Positions 36,726 to 49,555 of a stretch of DNA of 64,000 nucleotides are shown in pieces. Origin of the DNA: Aquanectria penicillioides (lineage: Eukaryota > Ascomycota > Sordariomycetes > Hypocreales > Nectriaceae); NCBI GenBank assembly GCA_003415625.1, contig PYIU01000002.1, forward strand, positions 3,162,001 through 3,226,000, in the 5' to 3' direction. The translations under genes and the position numbers were made by a program. The notes beneath the pieces were generated by a model that was not told where the DNA came from, did no database searches, and saw only the letters and a program-made list of their open reading frames with translations. Numbering within the stretch: the first letter of the stretch is position 1; the number at the start of each line of letters is the position of its first letter.

Positions 36726-38721
36726 ATGTCGTCGGAACTGGAGACAATCTTCACTGAGCTGGGCCTGGCCCAGTATCTAGATTCGTTCGTGGAACAAGGA
36801 TTTGATGAATGGGACATCATTCTCGATATCCAAGAATCAGACCTGTGAGTATGACCACCCTCAATCCCACTGCTTTCACTGACAAGAGTAATCTAGCGAT
36901 GTTTTGGGGTCAAACTCGGCCATCGAAGAGTACGTCGACAAATGAAATCCACTTGGAACGATGATTAACATGTAATCGATAGAAACTCCAAAGACGAATT
37001 GCCAACGCCAGAGGGATTTCCCCTAGTGCTGCTCTGGTATCTCCATCACGACCGACAAACGACGATGTCAAGGCCGACGGCGCTCGAGTTGAACCAAGCC
37101 AACACGAAGGCGCCCATGAGGTGCAAGGGGTGGCCAAACGAAAATACAGACGACATCCAAAGGTATGTCAGGACATATGAACCGCTTGGTGCATAGAAAT
37201 GAGGTGGACGAGCCACTAACTGAGTACATATAGCCTGATGAAAACGCTCCGGAGCGACCACCTTCTGCCTATGTTTTGTTTTCCAACAGTAAGTTTTGAA
37301 TCAAAGCATAGCCTAGTAACCTTGACTGGCATTGTTGGGATGAGTCTAATGAGAGCCAATTCGTTTAGAGATGAGAGAAGACTTGAAGAGTCAGAATCTC
37401 AGCTTCACCGAAATCGCCAAACTGGTTGGCGAGAATTGGCAAAATTTGCCAACACTCGAAAAAGAGGCGTATGAAAGCCAGGCCAACTCTGACAAGGAAA
37501 AATACCACCGCGAGTTGTTGGAGTACAAGAAAACACCCGAGTTCAAGAAGTACTCGCAGTATCTCCAAGAATTCAAGGAGAAGCAAGCAAAGCAAAGTCA
37601 AGGTTGGTGGTCCGGTCAACATCGTGAAACTTCTCTAGTTCCTCGAAACTAACGCAGATCGATTTGGAACAGCCACCGAAGCCTCGAAGCGATTGAAACT
37701 GGAGCCTGCCAGGCTCCGGAATGGCAGCAGCACCAGCAGCAACACGGCGACCCCCGGTGGCAACTCATCCAGCGGAAGCGGGAGTGGTAGTGAGAGAATA
37801 CAGGAGAGCGAACCCCCACCATCCAGGAAGGAAAGAATGAATTCCATCACATCAATTGCTGAGTCACAGCATTCAGCAGCGCCTACGCTGGGATCTCAGC
37901 CGAATTCCAACGACGACGCCATGTCATCACCCCGCGGAGGTCATTATGATTCTGGCAGCCCACAGGAACCACTGCGCCACCACAGCACTCCTCGACAACC
38001 TTGGAGAGACTCCGGAAGGAATGGCGATGGTCCTCACCCTCATCTCCCATCACTATCAGATATGCTTGACGACGGGAGAAGGACTATCCCAGCATCTGCT
38101 GGAGGCGAGGGCAGCCATTACACATCTGGCTTTGTCGCTGCCAACCACCCCAGATCGATTCCGGAAATGCCCAGTTCCTTGGCTGCGACGACCGCACCAC
38201 GAATGCCACTACTCCGACACGACCAATCCTCCAACAGCAGTGTCGGGTCCATAAGTCCAAGTGCGAGCTTTGCCCGAACTCCCGGCGAAGGGCCACTGCC
38301 TATTCACGCACTTTTGTCGCATCAGACAGCATCCGGGCCAGGCATTGGGATGCTGGGTCCTTTCGATCGAGGCTCACCAAACTCCATGACTGGAGGTGCT
38401 ACTCCTAGTCCTACGGAGTCGGGCCGGCCACACTTCGGACGTAGCGCTGGACCCAGGGGATATGGTACTTGACCCTCTTGATGTAGAGACTTCGTCAAGG
38501 AGTCAAGCTAATGCTGCTCACAAGGCTCCCATGCTGTGCCACCCATCAGTCAGCTGGTGAAAACAGAACAGCTCAGAGACTGGGACGTGATGATGACGGG
38601 AGCGCCTAAATTTGACGCCAGGGCACTAGGCAGATCTCCCAAGACCAGTTTCGACGGGATGAGCGCTCTCTTGAGAGCGGGCGAAATTGTCGAGAACCAT
38701 CATCGAGACGAGAAAAGATGA
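36726..38721 (+). CDS. SAM-domain plus HMG-box DNA-binding protein, with an apparent 1-nt frame break
   Basis: Seven exons are visible (36726-36844, 36897-36929, 36983-37162, 37234-37288, 37369-37602, 37658-38464, 38525-38721). Exon 1 starts a SAM domain (MSSELETIFTELGLAQYLDS) whose end, GVKLGHRRKLQRRIAN, lies in exons 2-3. An HMG box (ERPPSAYVLFSN through the EYKK region) spans exons 4-5. Exons 6-7 encode a long Ser/Pro/Gly-rich tail. Exon 2 is one base short: exon 1 ends in phase 2, but exon 2 must end in phase 0 for exon 3. The mismatch falls at GGGG (36906-36909), where a fifth G would give a 541-residue protein. As written, the frame runs off and stops before the HMG box is read. HMG boxes bend DNA and SAM domains mediate protein association, so a transcriptional or chromatin role is likely; the exact target is unknown. 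Confidence 0.85.
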
Positions 38722-39689
38722 AAGAGGGGTGCGGGGGCCGATGATTTGGGAGAGCAGGGGCTAATAAGATAACAGAATCTAGCTATCGGCCGCTGCTGCT
38801 GGTTCTCCCTGTTGTGGAAGGCCTGCTGCTAGGTCGGGATTGAAACGCTCAAACGCTTTGGTTTTTATTTTATTTTAATATTTGGATACCCAGGGATATC
38901 TCGACGGGGTTTGGTCGGGGTCCAAAATCGATTCCACCATAAAAGGAGCTGAGCCTCTTGAAGATTGTCAGCATTGGGTCTGTGGTTGGGCGACGACGGC
39001 GTTCCGGGATTGGGATTGGATTTGGATGGAACATGATAAAATTAACGGGCATCGCCTGGTTTGGATAATGGGTAATGACCATCTACAAATATTTTGCCAT
39101 GAGCGCTTCTTTTCATAATTTTTCCTCGTCATTTGGATACTTCTGGAGAATTGGCCCTGTGAGTGCATCTTAGTCTATTAAATGCGTGATTGATTGAAGC
39201 TCGGCTTGAAATTTGATGGTAAGGGTGAGTGAGGTGATGAGGGATGCATGCCTGTAAGCGAGAGGCAAGATACAAGTGATAGCTGGCGGAAAGCAAATCG
39301 GAGAAAAGAGAAGGGGGACAAAAGAATCAAGAGCCCCGCAACGGCGATCATCTTGCTGTGAGGAGAAAGGATTGATTTAAGAAGAAAAAAAAAGAAGAAG
39401 AAAAAAGGAAAAAAAAAAAGTAGAACAGAGAAGCAAGCCCGTCATCTAACAGCGTTGAGTAGTCCAGCTCCGGATTCGATTCGACGTCATAGCGCAGCCA
39501 CCCCCATGACAAGGGCCAGTCCCGCTGGTTGAGAGCCCGGGAGTGCGGCAGCCCCACATTGCTAGGCATTGCAGATCGATTGCGGCGACGAACGGGGGGG
39601 AAGGAAGGAAGGAGGGGCCTCTTATCTGTGATTGACTTTTGAGCGACAAAGAAAGAGAAAGGACGATAGATAGAATGAGAGAGTGAGAG

Positions 39690-39693
<4 letters not shown>

Positions 39694-39727
<34 letters not shown>

Positions 39728-39745
39728 TGTGTGTGTGTGTGTGTG
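39694..39745. repeat. Compound (GA)n(GT)n microsatellite
   Basis: About sixteen GA units are followed directly by about ten GT units. Confidence 0.9.
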
Positions 39746-40275
39746 ACAGAGAGAGTAGGAAGACAGGGCTGGAGGGGAACTTGTTTCTTCTTCGTTCTGG
39801 CTTTTGGGCTTCCGCTGCTCCATGCTTTGCTACTTCGCTTGAGGGATATCTTCAAGTGATAGCTATCGGGGCAGATCCAGAGGAGGCGCGCGCCTAGCTG
39901 AAGGGGAAAGGGGGGCAGGAGGGGAGGAGGAGGGGGAGAACAGCCTGTGGGCACGGAGAAGTGTGGTGTCATATTCACGTCCGTGGCAGACAGAACCCGA
40001 GGAAGAAGCACGGTACTTGGTGCATACATTATACTTTGACATTACAAAACCCAATGCATGCGCGCATGTACCTAATGTACCTGCGCAGCTGGGATGCACG
40101 ATGGCAAAAATAGAGGAGATGGAATGCGACGGGAAAAGATAACGAGGCGAGGAGAAGGCAACAACACGGGGGAGGGGAGGGGATGAGGCAGGCCAGTTAC
40201 GTCAAGGTAGTTAGTTAGTGCGGGGACCAGCCGCACTGGTAGCTACCTACCTACCTACGGACAGAGCAACTCGGG

Positions 40276-40320
40276 ATGGAGATGGAGATGGAGATGGAGA
40301 TGGAGATGGAGACGGAGACG
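40276..40320. repeat. GGAGAT hexamer microsatellite
   Basis: Six to seven tandem GGAGAT units, the last ones changed to GGAGAC. Confidence 0.9.
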
Positions 40321-41040
40321 AAGACATGACTTTCACCACCACTATCGACCTGGTACCGACAGCAGTTCCATGTTGACACGGACGTATCTGCTTACGCATC
40401 AACCAGGTACTCACGCATCTACCGGTTCATCTCCCCGGCTCATCTACCGGCCACATAGTTTGCAGATACGCGCGCACGTATCTGCTTCGGTGGCATCGTG
40501 TACCGTACCGTACCATTCACACCTCGCTCTGCCAGCAGTGGAAGCTGAAAGCCGAATGCCAGTTTCTCCTCTCCAGCCCAGTCGCAGCGGGCTGGCCACG
40601 AGCCTACTCCAAAGTTGCGCGGGAATACCAAATGTCTGTGTGGTCCAGGCCCAATTGCTTTCATCCATCTATGTACGGTACCTATCCGCCCCCTCTTGTC
40701 CGCTTCGACATGCTCCTTGCTTTGGTCATTCATTTCCTTCATCATGCCTTCATTCGTTGCCTCCCGGTCCTCCTCCACCAACGCCTTCCGATGTACTTGT
40801 CATATGATATCTCGCCTGAAAAAAGAAACAATAATAATCATCCATCATGCAACGAGTCAAAGGAGGCTCAAAGGAGGCCTTGTTCAGCATAGTACCCCCG
40901 GTATACCGCCCGCCATCCCCGGCGTTTCTGCGTTCTGTACTGTTGCATCCAGCCATCCATCCATATACGCGCAAAACAGCTAGATTCATCAATATGCATT
41001 ACACCACACACCACTCCCCCATGAGCCATGGCTTGTGTCA

Positions 41041-43734
41041 CTACTCTCCGCCCTCCGTGATCTCGGCAGTCCAATCCTTGCGAATCTTCAGCTCCGACAG
41101 ATCGTCCGTCTTCTCAATCGTAAGGCCCTTCTCGTTGGCCAAGTGAAGTAGACAGATGAAGCAGTACGATGTTGAGATGTCGTCCATTACCGGCTTTGGA
41201 TACACCGACTGGAGGTCGTTCATGACCGCCGTAAAGTTGAGGGGTTCTTCTTCTTCTTCTGAGGCATTGGGTGCGGGGATCTCAGCAGGTTTCTGCGGGC
41301 CATGTTAGAGATTCAATCAACCTTGCACATTGGGAAAATGGAATCTTACCTCGAGTTGCTCGATGCCCATGCCTTTCCAAATCTCCTCCTTCAGCCGACG
41401 CACGTCCACCTTCTTCGCCACACGGGCGTATTGCACATACTCAGGGCGCACCCGTCTCGTCTGTGTCACAAGCGTTGTTCCAAACGCGCCTCCCATGGTA
41501 TTGGTCATTGTCTCGCCATTCAGGAGCGCCGTCAGGCCGCCCCCTTCCGTGAGGCCTCCCTGACCCTCGACACTGGGCGAGAAATGCTCGCGCGCATCCG
41601 CAAACTCCAAATCGTCGTCATCATCCAAGTCGCCTCCAGGGAACGGCATGCCGTCATCCTGGAAGAAATTGGCGTCGTAGTCGCCCTCCGGGAGCGCCGT
41701 CTCTTCATTGCCTTGCATGGGAGCCTTCTGGTTGGCCCAGAACGCCTCATCCATTTCGCCCTCGGGTTGGTTGTCCTGTGGGCTGGTGCCAAATACACCC
41801 CCTCGGCTACCAAACCCGGTCCGTCTCCGGCCCATTCGTGCCTTGGGCTTAAGGAAAAGACTCAGCAGAGACTTTGAGTTGAAGTGCTTGTCGTCAGGGA
41901 GGAGGTTGCGAGACTTTGATTTCCAGTCCTTCTTGGGCATGTTGATGGCCGAGTTGCTGCTAGCTTGGGTGTATATAGTATCGGCGAGATTTGAGTCGAG
42001 GAGCGTGGCAAAGTCAATCTCGAAAGGCTCCTTTTCCTTGCGCTTCTTAGTCTCGCCAGCAGGTTTGTTGACATCCTTAATCTTTCGGATTCTCCAGTGT
42101 TCGGCGCTTGACCAATTCTTTTGGAGTGCCTGGTCGAAAAAGCCCAAAATATCTTCGTGCATCTTGTCGGCCTTTTGCGCGCTCGTCATGGATACAATGT
42201 ACTCTCCGTTGTCATCGAATCCTTCTCCATCTACCCCTTCCTCGCCAAGGCCAGCATCATATACTCGCATTTGTGGTTCTAAAGCGGCTTCTCGAGCCCA
42301 TGCTTCACCACCTTCACCGAAAGCAACATCGGCAGCGACGTCAAATGCCCCGAGGCCAAGGTCGTCGTCATCAAAGCCGACAGGGGCGTCGCCGTCAATG
42401 ACTAGACCGGAGATATCGCCTAAAGCACCCGAAGCCTTGTCCTTGTCTTGGTCTTGCCTCCAATCCTCCGGGGCCTTCAAGAACGGAATGTCTAAGGAAC
42501 CAGAAGGATCTCCAAGATCAAACGTTTTGAGGGATGGGCACACATCGAGCTCATCTAGTCGGTGGAGATCGGGGAGGAACTTGGCACCGAGGGCTCCAAC
42601 GTCAATCTCCACATCGGCTTCGTCGTCTTCCTCTTGCTTTTCTTCCTCTTCTAGTTCGTCAACATTGTCTTCACCCTCATCATCTTCTCCCATCTGTCGC
42701 TCATTCTGTTTTCCAAGCTTGTCTGCGTCTCCGGAGTCGTCACTGCTGTCAAACACAATTCGTCCTTGCGAATCAATCATGAGGTGATTTAGGAGCAGTC
42801 CCTTTGCGCCGCCCTCGTCGAAATCAGCAGAGGCCTTCTTGAAGAGAGGGTCAACAGCGAATTCCAGCTCAAATTTCTTGAGCTGCAATGAACTGAAGCT
42901 AGGTGCCAAAGTGGCCTCTGATGATCGTTGAGTCTGTCCAATGTGAGTATAAACCAAGCGAAAATCTACAATTCTCTTACCTTCTTCTTGGGCTTCTTCT
43001 TCACGTTTCCGTCTTCGTCAAGCTCTTCTTCTTCGTCCGTCTCTTCTCCCTCGTCACGATCCTTTTTCTTGGCGTTGTTGCTATCGGCCAGACCGCTCAG
43101 CAGCTTACCAGTCTCGGTTGCGACGCTGTCAACTCGGTTTGTATAGATTTTGACACATCCATCCAAAGTGCAGCTGGCTTTTTGGAAGTTGACGCCATCG
43201 CCCTCTTTGAGGAGGGACATGTCATGGAAATAGTCAATGAGGGCGAAGTTCCATGAATTCGTGGCATTGATCTTATTGTCAGTGGCCATCTTCATCCACT
43301 CTTCGAAGTTGGCAAGAATTGGCACTCGCTTCATAGGCGTTACCACTGAGCCGCCCACAACCAGTCCCTCGTCATCATCGCCACCGGCGCGGCCGGCTCG
43401 AGGAGTTCGGGGGTCGGATATCGGGGATGCGTTCTCCATGTCATCCAGCCTGACGCTGACTTTGCGGGGAGTCGCAGCAGCTTTGATTTCGTTAATTTGC
43501 TTCTCGTAGAGCGCTCTCCGGGAGCTCATTCGCTGGCCCTTTTCATGAGCATCGTCGTTGAGGGGAATTCTGTGAGCCGCATGAGGATCTGGTTGCTAGG
43601 AAGTTCTCGGGGGGGCAGTTGCGGGGGAGTCGCAAAGCGAGGACCTACTTGACTGGGGATTTGAAAGGAGATGCCGAGACAGAGCCAGAAGGTCTGGCAC
43701 TGCCCGCGCGCGGGCCTTGGGCAACGCGAGGCAT
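41041..43734 (-). CDS. brn1: Condensin complex subunit 2, kleisin Brn1/CAP-H
   Basis: Four exons (43649-43734, 42981-43569, 41350-42933, 41041-41292) close in phase to 836 residues, a normal length for the family. The N-terminal kleisin region contains TPMKRVPILANFEEWMKM and NSWNFALIDYFHDMSLLKEG, typical of CAP-H/Barren. The middle is very acidic, with long Glu/Asp runs. The C-terminal winged-helix region includes YARVAKKVDVRRLKEEIWKG and ISTSYCFICLLHLANEKGL. The protein bridges the Smc2/Smc4 heads and recruits HEAT subunits in condensin, acting in mitotic chromosome compaction in the nucleus. The start at MPRVAQG was chosen because it begins the frame joined by the first intron; exon 1 is only 86 nt. 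The neighbour on the other side is a divergent transporter gene about 1.5 kb away. Confidence 0.95.
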
Positions 43735-45250
43735 TATGGCGTGGCTGCGGATGTTGGTGATGCAAAAGGTTGTGCTCGACGAGGCCTGGCGCGTCGTCGT
43801 TGTGGTGTTGGAGCCCTGCCAAAGTAAACAAAATAATCGGTGACGTGGGGTTTATTTGTGCCTGTCGATTCAGGCACCAAATCCGAAGCGGTGGGAAAGT
43901 GGGGCTTGCGAGGGAAGGCAACAAAGTATCCGTGCCTTAGGCCCATGCAGTGATGTAGAGGCGCCTACATCGGAAGGCACCTAGGTAGGTAGGTAGGTAC
44001 CGAGGAGGACCCCACCTCAACAGCGGTGCGCGAACGGGAAGGGACGGTGCTACGTCTCGGAGGGAGGGCACCAGATGTTTGGGCATCTTCCTGGCCGACA
44101 ACCTTAAGCACTCTGTTCTTGTTCTGGCAGAGGCACAGGGGAGTGTCCCACCAATTAGCACGTGTCAGAGGCATTTAGCCAGGTACCTTCGAAAGCGCCT
44201 GCCCAACGGGGAGGTCGCACGACATCAAGAGGCCCCCAACGTGCATACAGTGCACTGAGTCGCTGCAGCATTGCCAGTGTGGCATCGAGCATGAGTTGGA
44301 ACACACCTACCTACCTACCGGTAGGTGCACTAGGGCTATAGTGCTATGACACTATAGTACCATAGTCCTAGGTATGTCATAACACTTGTATGTATGATGG
44401 AGGCTCTGAGGTGGCTTCTGACGATTCCTGGCTCAGATGCATGCGCAGCGGCAGGCATGTGCTTTAGGCTGTCGCAGCCAGATGCAGCATCACACCTATT
44501 CCCCTGCCACCATCTGCCACCGCCGCCTGTCGTCCACGGTCCACCGCAGTGCTCAGTGCTCAGTGGCCCACGGTCGTCCACAGTCGCCCGCATCCACCAG
44601 AATTTCCCCGGGTTCATCGTTGGGCGGCCTCCTGCCAAGCGTAGCGCAAGGTAGGGATACCTCAGACCCGCAGCGCACCTCACCGTCGGCGCCGTACGGA
44701 ATACCACGGCTACAGCTGCGAGCCAAGGCCACACCACACCTAAGTTAAATCAGACGCAACGGACCGAGTCTGAGAACAAGGAAGCGAGCGAAGCATATTT
44801 GAGAACGCGGCGCTAGACCGGTTAGCAACCCACTTTGGGAATGATCTGGAGGGCAACACGACGTAATGACATGATACAGTCCATTTATCTCGGTCTTGTC
44901 AATTGAATATCTTGCGCGTACTCCCTTCCCCCCTCCGCCCTCGCACCCATTGTTTCTCTTCCTCCTTAATCGCATCGCCACTTACTTCAAGACTGCTCTT
45001 TTTTTCTTTTTCACCATAGCAGACTATACTAGGTGCTGCCACGTGCTGTCCCGTGCTATTTTTCGTCCGTTTCCCACCCACCTGGTCTCGCTCCCCTCCT
45101 CGTCACGAGGCGTCCAACGGCCGCGATAACTATTTGCGACGACACACGCCAACCACGAACAGCTACAAAATACCGACGACGATGCCTCCCATGAACCCCG
45201 CGACATGACATGACGACTACCGATATCGCAAACCGAAGTCGAAGCCGAAC
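43735..45250. other. Divergent promoter region between brn1 and the cation exchanger gene
   Basis: About 1.5 kb shared by two divergent genes. It carries GGTAGGTA/TACCTACC tracts (about 43981-44001 and 44306-44326) and two inverted repeats listed separately. A pyrimidine-rich leader lies at about 44900-45120 on the plus strand. No gene was seen. Confidence 0.55.
44313..44357. repeat. Palindrome followed by hairpin-forming inverted repeat
   Basis: A perfect 14-base palindrome ACCTACCGGTAGGT (44313-44326) is followed by CTATAGTG and its reverse complement CACTATAG separated by 6 bases (44336-44357). It may be a protein-binding site or simply derived from TACCTACC tracts; no function is assigned. 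Confidence 0.6.
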
Positions 45251-48200
45251 ATGGCTACCATCACCACCAGCGCCACCGATACCGCAATCATGAGGGGTAG
45301 TCGCCTACGCTCCCGGCCCTTCTACGCCACGTTCCTGCTGCTGTCCTTGTTGACAGCATATTCTTTCTTAGCCAACACGGCCCACCATGGCCCCGACTCT
45401 CAAGACAGAAGCAACTCCCTGTTCAAACGCAATGACGGCTCCGAGTGCGCTGCAGTCCATACAGCCGTGGACCAATGCGCATTTGTTCGAGAGTACTGTG
45501 CCGACGATGATGCCGGTCTCATTCCCTATTTGGACCTCTACTATTGCACCTTTGGCGATGCGCAGCCTCTAGCTTTCGCCATCCTTGTTGCATGGCTCGG
45601 CCTTCTCTTCACGACCATTGGCATCGCTGCGAGTGACTTCTTCAGTATCAATCTGAGTACTATATCTACCATCATGGGCCTGAGTGAGAGTCTAGCTGGA
45701 GTCACCTTTCTGGCATTCGGCAATGGCTCGCCTGATGTGTTTAGCACATTCGCGGCTATGGGATCCAACAGTGCCAGTATGGCCGTTGGTGAACTAATCG
45801 GCGCTGCCAGCTTTATTACTGGTGTCGTCGCCGGCTCTATGGCTCTCGTACGAGAGTTCCGCGTCGACAGAAAAACATATGCTCGTGACATCTGCTTCTT
45901 TATTGTGGCCGTGTCCTTCACCACTGTATTCCTGGCCGATGGTCACTTGCGGTTTTGGGAGTGTTGGCTGATGATTGCCTATTACGCAGTCTACGTTGCG
46001 ACCGTTGTTGGTTGGCACTGGTACGAAATGAAGGCCAAGCAAAGGAAACGCAGGGAAGGTGAAGCCCGAAGCCACGTGTACGGCCCACTGGCGCATTCCG
46101 GTGACGAACTGGCCGGCGAGCCCTATCGAGACGACCCAGACGATGTTAACCAGGGCACATCTACAACAGCTTCGCGGTCACCAGACATTTCGGCTCTTGA
46201 ATCGGGACCTAGGATTGAGGTGGACGGTCGGAGGGCTCCCCTCAACGATGACGACGATTCTTCCAGTGCGGATCACGAGCGGATGGTCGCGGTGGAGGTG
46301 GCAAGTAGCATGCGTGTGCTGCGAAACAGGAGCAGACGGAGCAACACCATGACTCCGATTCGGCCGAGTTTAGTGGGCGCCCTTGAGTTCAGATCTGCCC
46401 TGGCTCAGCTGCAACGCGAGAGTAACCTCCAGCTTTCTACGATTCCGGAACGCAGCTACTCGGAAAACCATGTGACCAGGGGATCCCGAAGGGGCACTAC
46501 AGGTGCGGTCCCAGACCTGTCCCGGTCCGAGGGTCACCTTGCCACAACCTCATCGGAATCGGTCGTTAGACGAGAAAGGGCACTTTCATCGGGGGACCAA
46601 CCAGTGGGAGCACCAGCCCATCCCGATTTATTAATTCCCGCGTTAGATGAAGTGGAGGATGCAAACCTTGCTCCTCCGAAGTCGAGCAGCGTGAGAACTC
46701 CAAGCCCGAGCCCGTCATATATGATTGGGGGGAACCTAGCCCCCCCTCCTGTTAGCCAACCTGTGTTGACCGACGGTGCCTCTGAAGATGGCCATCGCTC
46801 CCAGCTATTGTCACCTCGGCTGCAACTCCATATCCCCAGCCGTCGTAGCAGCCACAGTGATCGGTCGTCTCCTATCAGCCCATTTCCCACGTATACGGAT
46901 TCTCCAGCAATGTTGACGCCGCAGCCCCATTCCGAGCCTTCCGAGTTCGTGGCTCCTGGCCTAGTAAGCCGCGATAGCCCGTTCGCAGACTTGCAACTGA
47001 CCGGGGGTGAACCCACTCCGGTAAAATGGTGGCCATATTCAATCCTGCCTGCCCCTCATGTTCTTCTCGCGACCTTGTTCCCAACACTGCAGGGCTGGAG
47101 CGAAAAGACAATATGGGACAAGTTTGTGAGTGCCATCTCTGTGCCGAGCATTTTCCTCCTCGTGATTACACTCCCGGTGGTTGAGTCGGGGACGACGATT
47201 GATGATGGGTCCTTCATCACGGTTGTTGAGCATGCCATGGCTATCAACCACGTCGCACCCCACGAGCCCGTCCAACCAGGGAGTGTCCAACACGAATCAG
47301 AATGGGACCGATATCGCAGACGGTCGCGGAGCTGCGGTAACAGCTACATGGCTTCACCCTGTGTGTCCCCTCATATGACAGCGCTTGAGCGGGATGAAAC
47401 TCTTGTCGCTCCGGACTCACAGTTGTCCCTAGGGCCACCGGCTATCGTGATGAAACCAGCGTCGGATATCCCGTCTGCCAGCACCTCCAAGAACGACTGT
47501 GCTGGATGGAATCGGTGGCTGGTGTCACTTCAGCTCTTCACGGGCCCTCTCTTTTCTGTCTTCGTCCTCTGGGCCAATCTGGCAGAAGATTTGGAGGATC
47601 CCAGCAAAGTGTTGTTCAGAATGATGCTGTACACTCTTCTGATCTCGCTCATATTGTTAGGCGTTTTGATTATGTTGACATCGGAAGAGCGACCCCCTAA
47701 GTATCATTACTTACTATGCTTCATGGGATTCATCATCAGCATTGCATGGATATCCACAATTGCGGGAGAAGTAGTCGGCGTGCTCAAGACTTTCGGAGTG
47801 ATACTAAACATTTCGGAAGCATTGCTAGGTCTGACCATCTTTGCGGCTGGCAACAGTGTTGGAGATTTGGTTGCGGACATCACGGTGGCTCGCCTCGGAT
47901 ATCCTGTCATGGCCCTGTAAGTGATGGCTCGTTTCGAAACAACAAAATACATTGGTGGATAGCTACTAATGAGAAAAATGCAGTTCGGCGTGCTTTGGCG
48001 GACCAATGCTTAACATCCTATTAGGCATTGGTATTGGTGGAGTCACAATGATGATCCAAAAGGCCAACCACAGGCATCTCAAAAATCCTGAGTTGCCCAT
48101 TGAATACCGGCCTTACAAGGTGCAAGTCGGTGGCACATTGATGGTGTCGGCCATCACGTTGCTGGTGATGTTGTTTGGGTTGCTGATCATTGTTCCGATG

Positions 48201-48311
48201 AATAAGTGGATATTGTCCCGTAAGATCGGATATGGGCTTATTGCCCTCTGGGCTGTGAGCACCACAGTCAATGTCATTGTGGAAATAACAGGCGCTTGGG
48301 GTGACATGTAG
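45251..48311 (+). CDS. Na+/Ca2+-exchanger family (NCX/NCLX-like) cation antiporter
   Basis: Two exons (45251-47916, 47984-48311) give 997 residues. An N-terminal hydrophobic segment is followed by a Cys-containing lumenal stretch, then a first membrane block containing the alpha-1 repeat GVTFLAFGNGSPDVFSTFAA near residues 148-167. A long hydrophilic Ser/Pro-rich loop (about 265-590) precedes a second membrane block. Its alpha-2 repeat LGLTIFAAGNSVGDLVADIT begins near 858 and is followed by FGGPMLNILLGIGIGG. The paired GNGSPD and GNSVGD motifs are the ion-binding signature of this superfamily. The layout resembles yeast Ydl206w and animal NCLX, so Ca2+ exchange at an internal membrane is likely; substrate and compartment are inferred. 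The ATG lies in ACATGG context after several out-of-frame upstream ATGs. It is divergent from brn1. Confidence 0.92.
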
Positions 48312-49555
48312 ACGAGCGACATCTTTCTCTTTAAGGGTTCATGGGTTACGGAATATCATGACCGCACTGGTAGGAACCTGGTATACGCATCTTCTTTCTT
48401 CTCGCATTTATATTGATTATCCGGTACATACATATTTACGGTCGTTGTTGATTCTTCAAATTAGCGGGTTTCGGCAGCTTGGTGGATGATTCTAGGGCAG
48501 ATAGGGAGATTGCGTTATAAACAGACGCAAGGGTTAAAGTAGACAAATGAGAAATGTATTATCAGCCTGCGCAAATTAGAAAAAGGATTGTACAGCACTC
48601 AGAAGACAAGAGTAGTCGGCAAAGACGCTCGAAAACTTGGGCATCTTCAAACTTGGCGCTTCCTGTTTGCTAGCATATTGTCTCCGAAAGGCTCCCGTTG
48701 AATCCGTGAAGTGTGCAAAAATAGGAAAGTGAGGCTTTCATGGATGAGGAGCACAGGGGATCCACTGAGGGGCAACGTCGGAGACGATCGGCGCTGATGG
48801 GGAGCGTAGATGTAGCTGTTGAAGAAAAGGAATAAAAAAATAAAAATAAAAGGCTGGCGCGTTCGCAAACGGACGGGACACATTTCAGAAACTCAGAACT
48901 ACAGCATCAACGTACCATAGTACTTCCCCTAGCCCGGTAATACGTAGTAGGATCGAGATATGCTTGACATGGCGTCGGTCATCAGGTCGTCTTCATTTCG
49001 CTTCGAATGCTGCGCCTCCCCCGGTTGTCCATCTAGATCAAGTCGTTTCCAGAAACCTGTCCTGAATCGCCATGTACTTGTAACGTGGCACTCGGTCGGG
49101 TCGGTCGGCGAGGTCAAAACTGATGATGCCAGATTGTTCAGGTTGCCCAATTGGTTTCATGGCCATGACGAAAGCCGAGTCAATGGCGCTTTGTCTCTGT
49201 TTGGTAGTCTGAGATTGCGTTGCCCTTGCGGAGGCAGTGTTCCCCGAGTAGATTATAAAAGGAGACGACGACGAAGAGTCAAAGAGGTTCGAGAAGAGAA
49301 GAGGGCGAGAACTAAACGCAACGCAGATCAAGTCGAGCTGAACAGAGCTGTTCCTTCCGGATTCGTAGCAAAGCTTCCCCCCCGCCCTCCCCCTGGTTGA
49401 CCGCCCCGCACCCTGAAAGTCGCAGCTCCCACGCTCCCCGCCTTCCTGCCTTTCCCCTCCCCGCTAGTTGAGCTTCAACACCCGGAAATCCACCACCGCA
49501 CCACAGCTTTTTTGCTTTACTTCATTCCTCATTCTTCTCAGCCACGCCCGCAAAA
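48312..49555. other. Intergenic region: transporter 3' end and sec53 promoter/leader
   Basis: The first part should be the 3' UTR of the exchanger gene. The second part contains a TATAAAAG element (49254-49261) and a C/T-rich stretch (about 49380-49470) leading to the sec53 start. The open frame 48960-49400 has no recognisable domain. Confidence 0.55.
49254..49261 (+). promoter_or_regulatory. Candidate TATA box of sec53
   Basis: TATAAAAG lies about 300 bases upstream of the sec53 ATG, with a C/T-rich stretch between. A transcription start was not determined, so this is a candidate. Confidence 0.45.

Larger units (their letters stand above)
38722..41040. other. Convergent intergenic region between the SAM/HMG-box gene and condensin brn1
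   Basis: Both flanking genes end here, so most of it should be 3' UTR and spacer. It contains an A/G-rich purine tract at about 39380-39420, GA/GT and GGAGAT microsatellites and TACCTACC tracts. No coding frame is convincing. Confidence 0.5.

Noticed and set aside
41708..42787. 359-residue open frame antisense to brn1
   Set aside because: A Ser-rich shadow of the acidic Glu/Asp stretches of condensin on the opposite strand.
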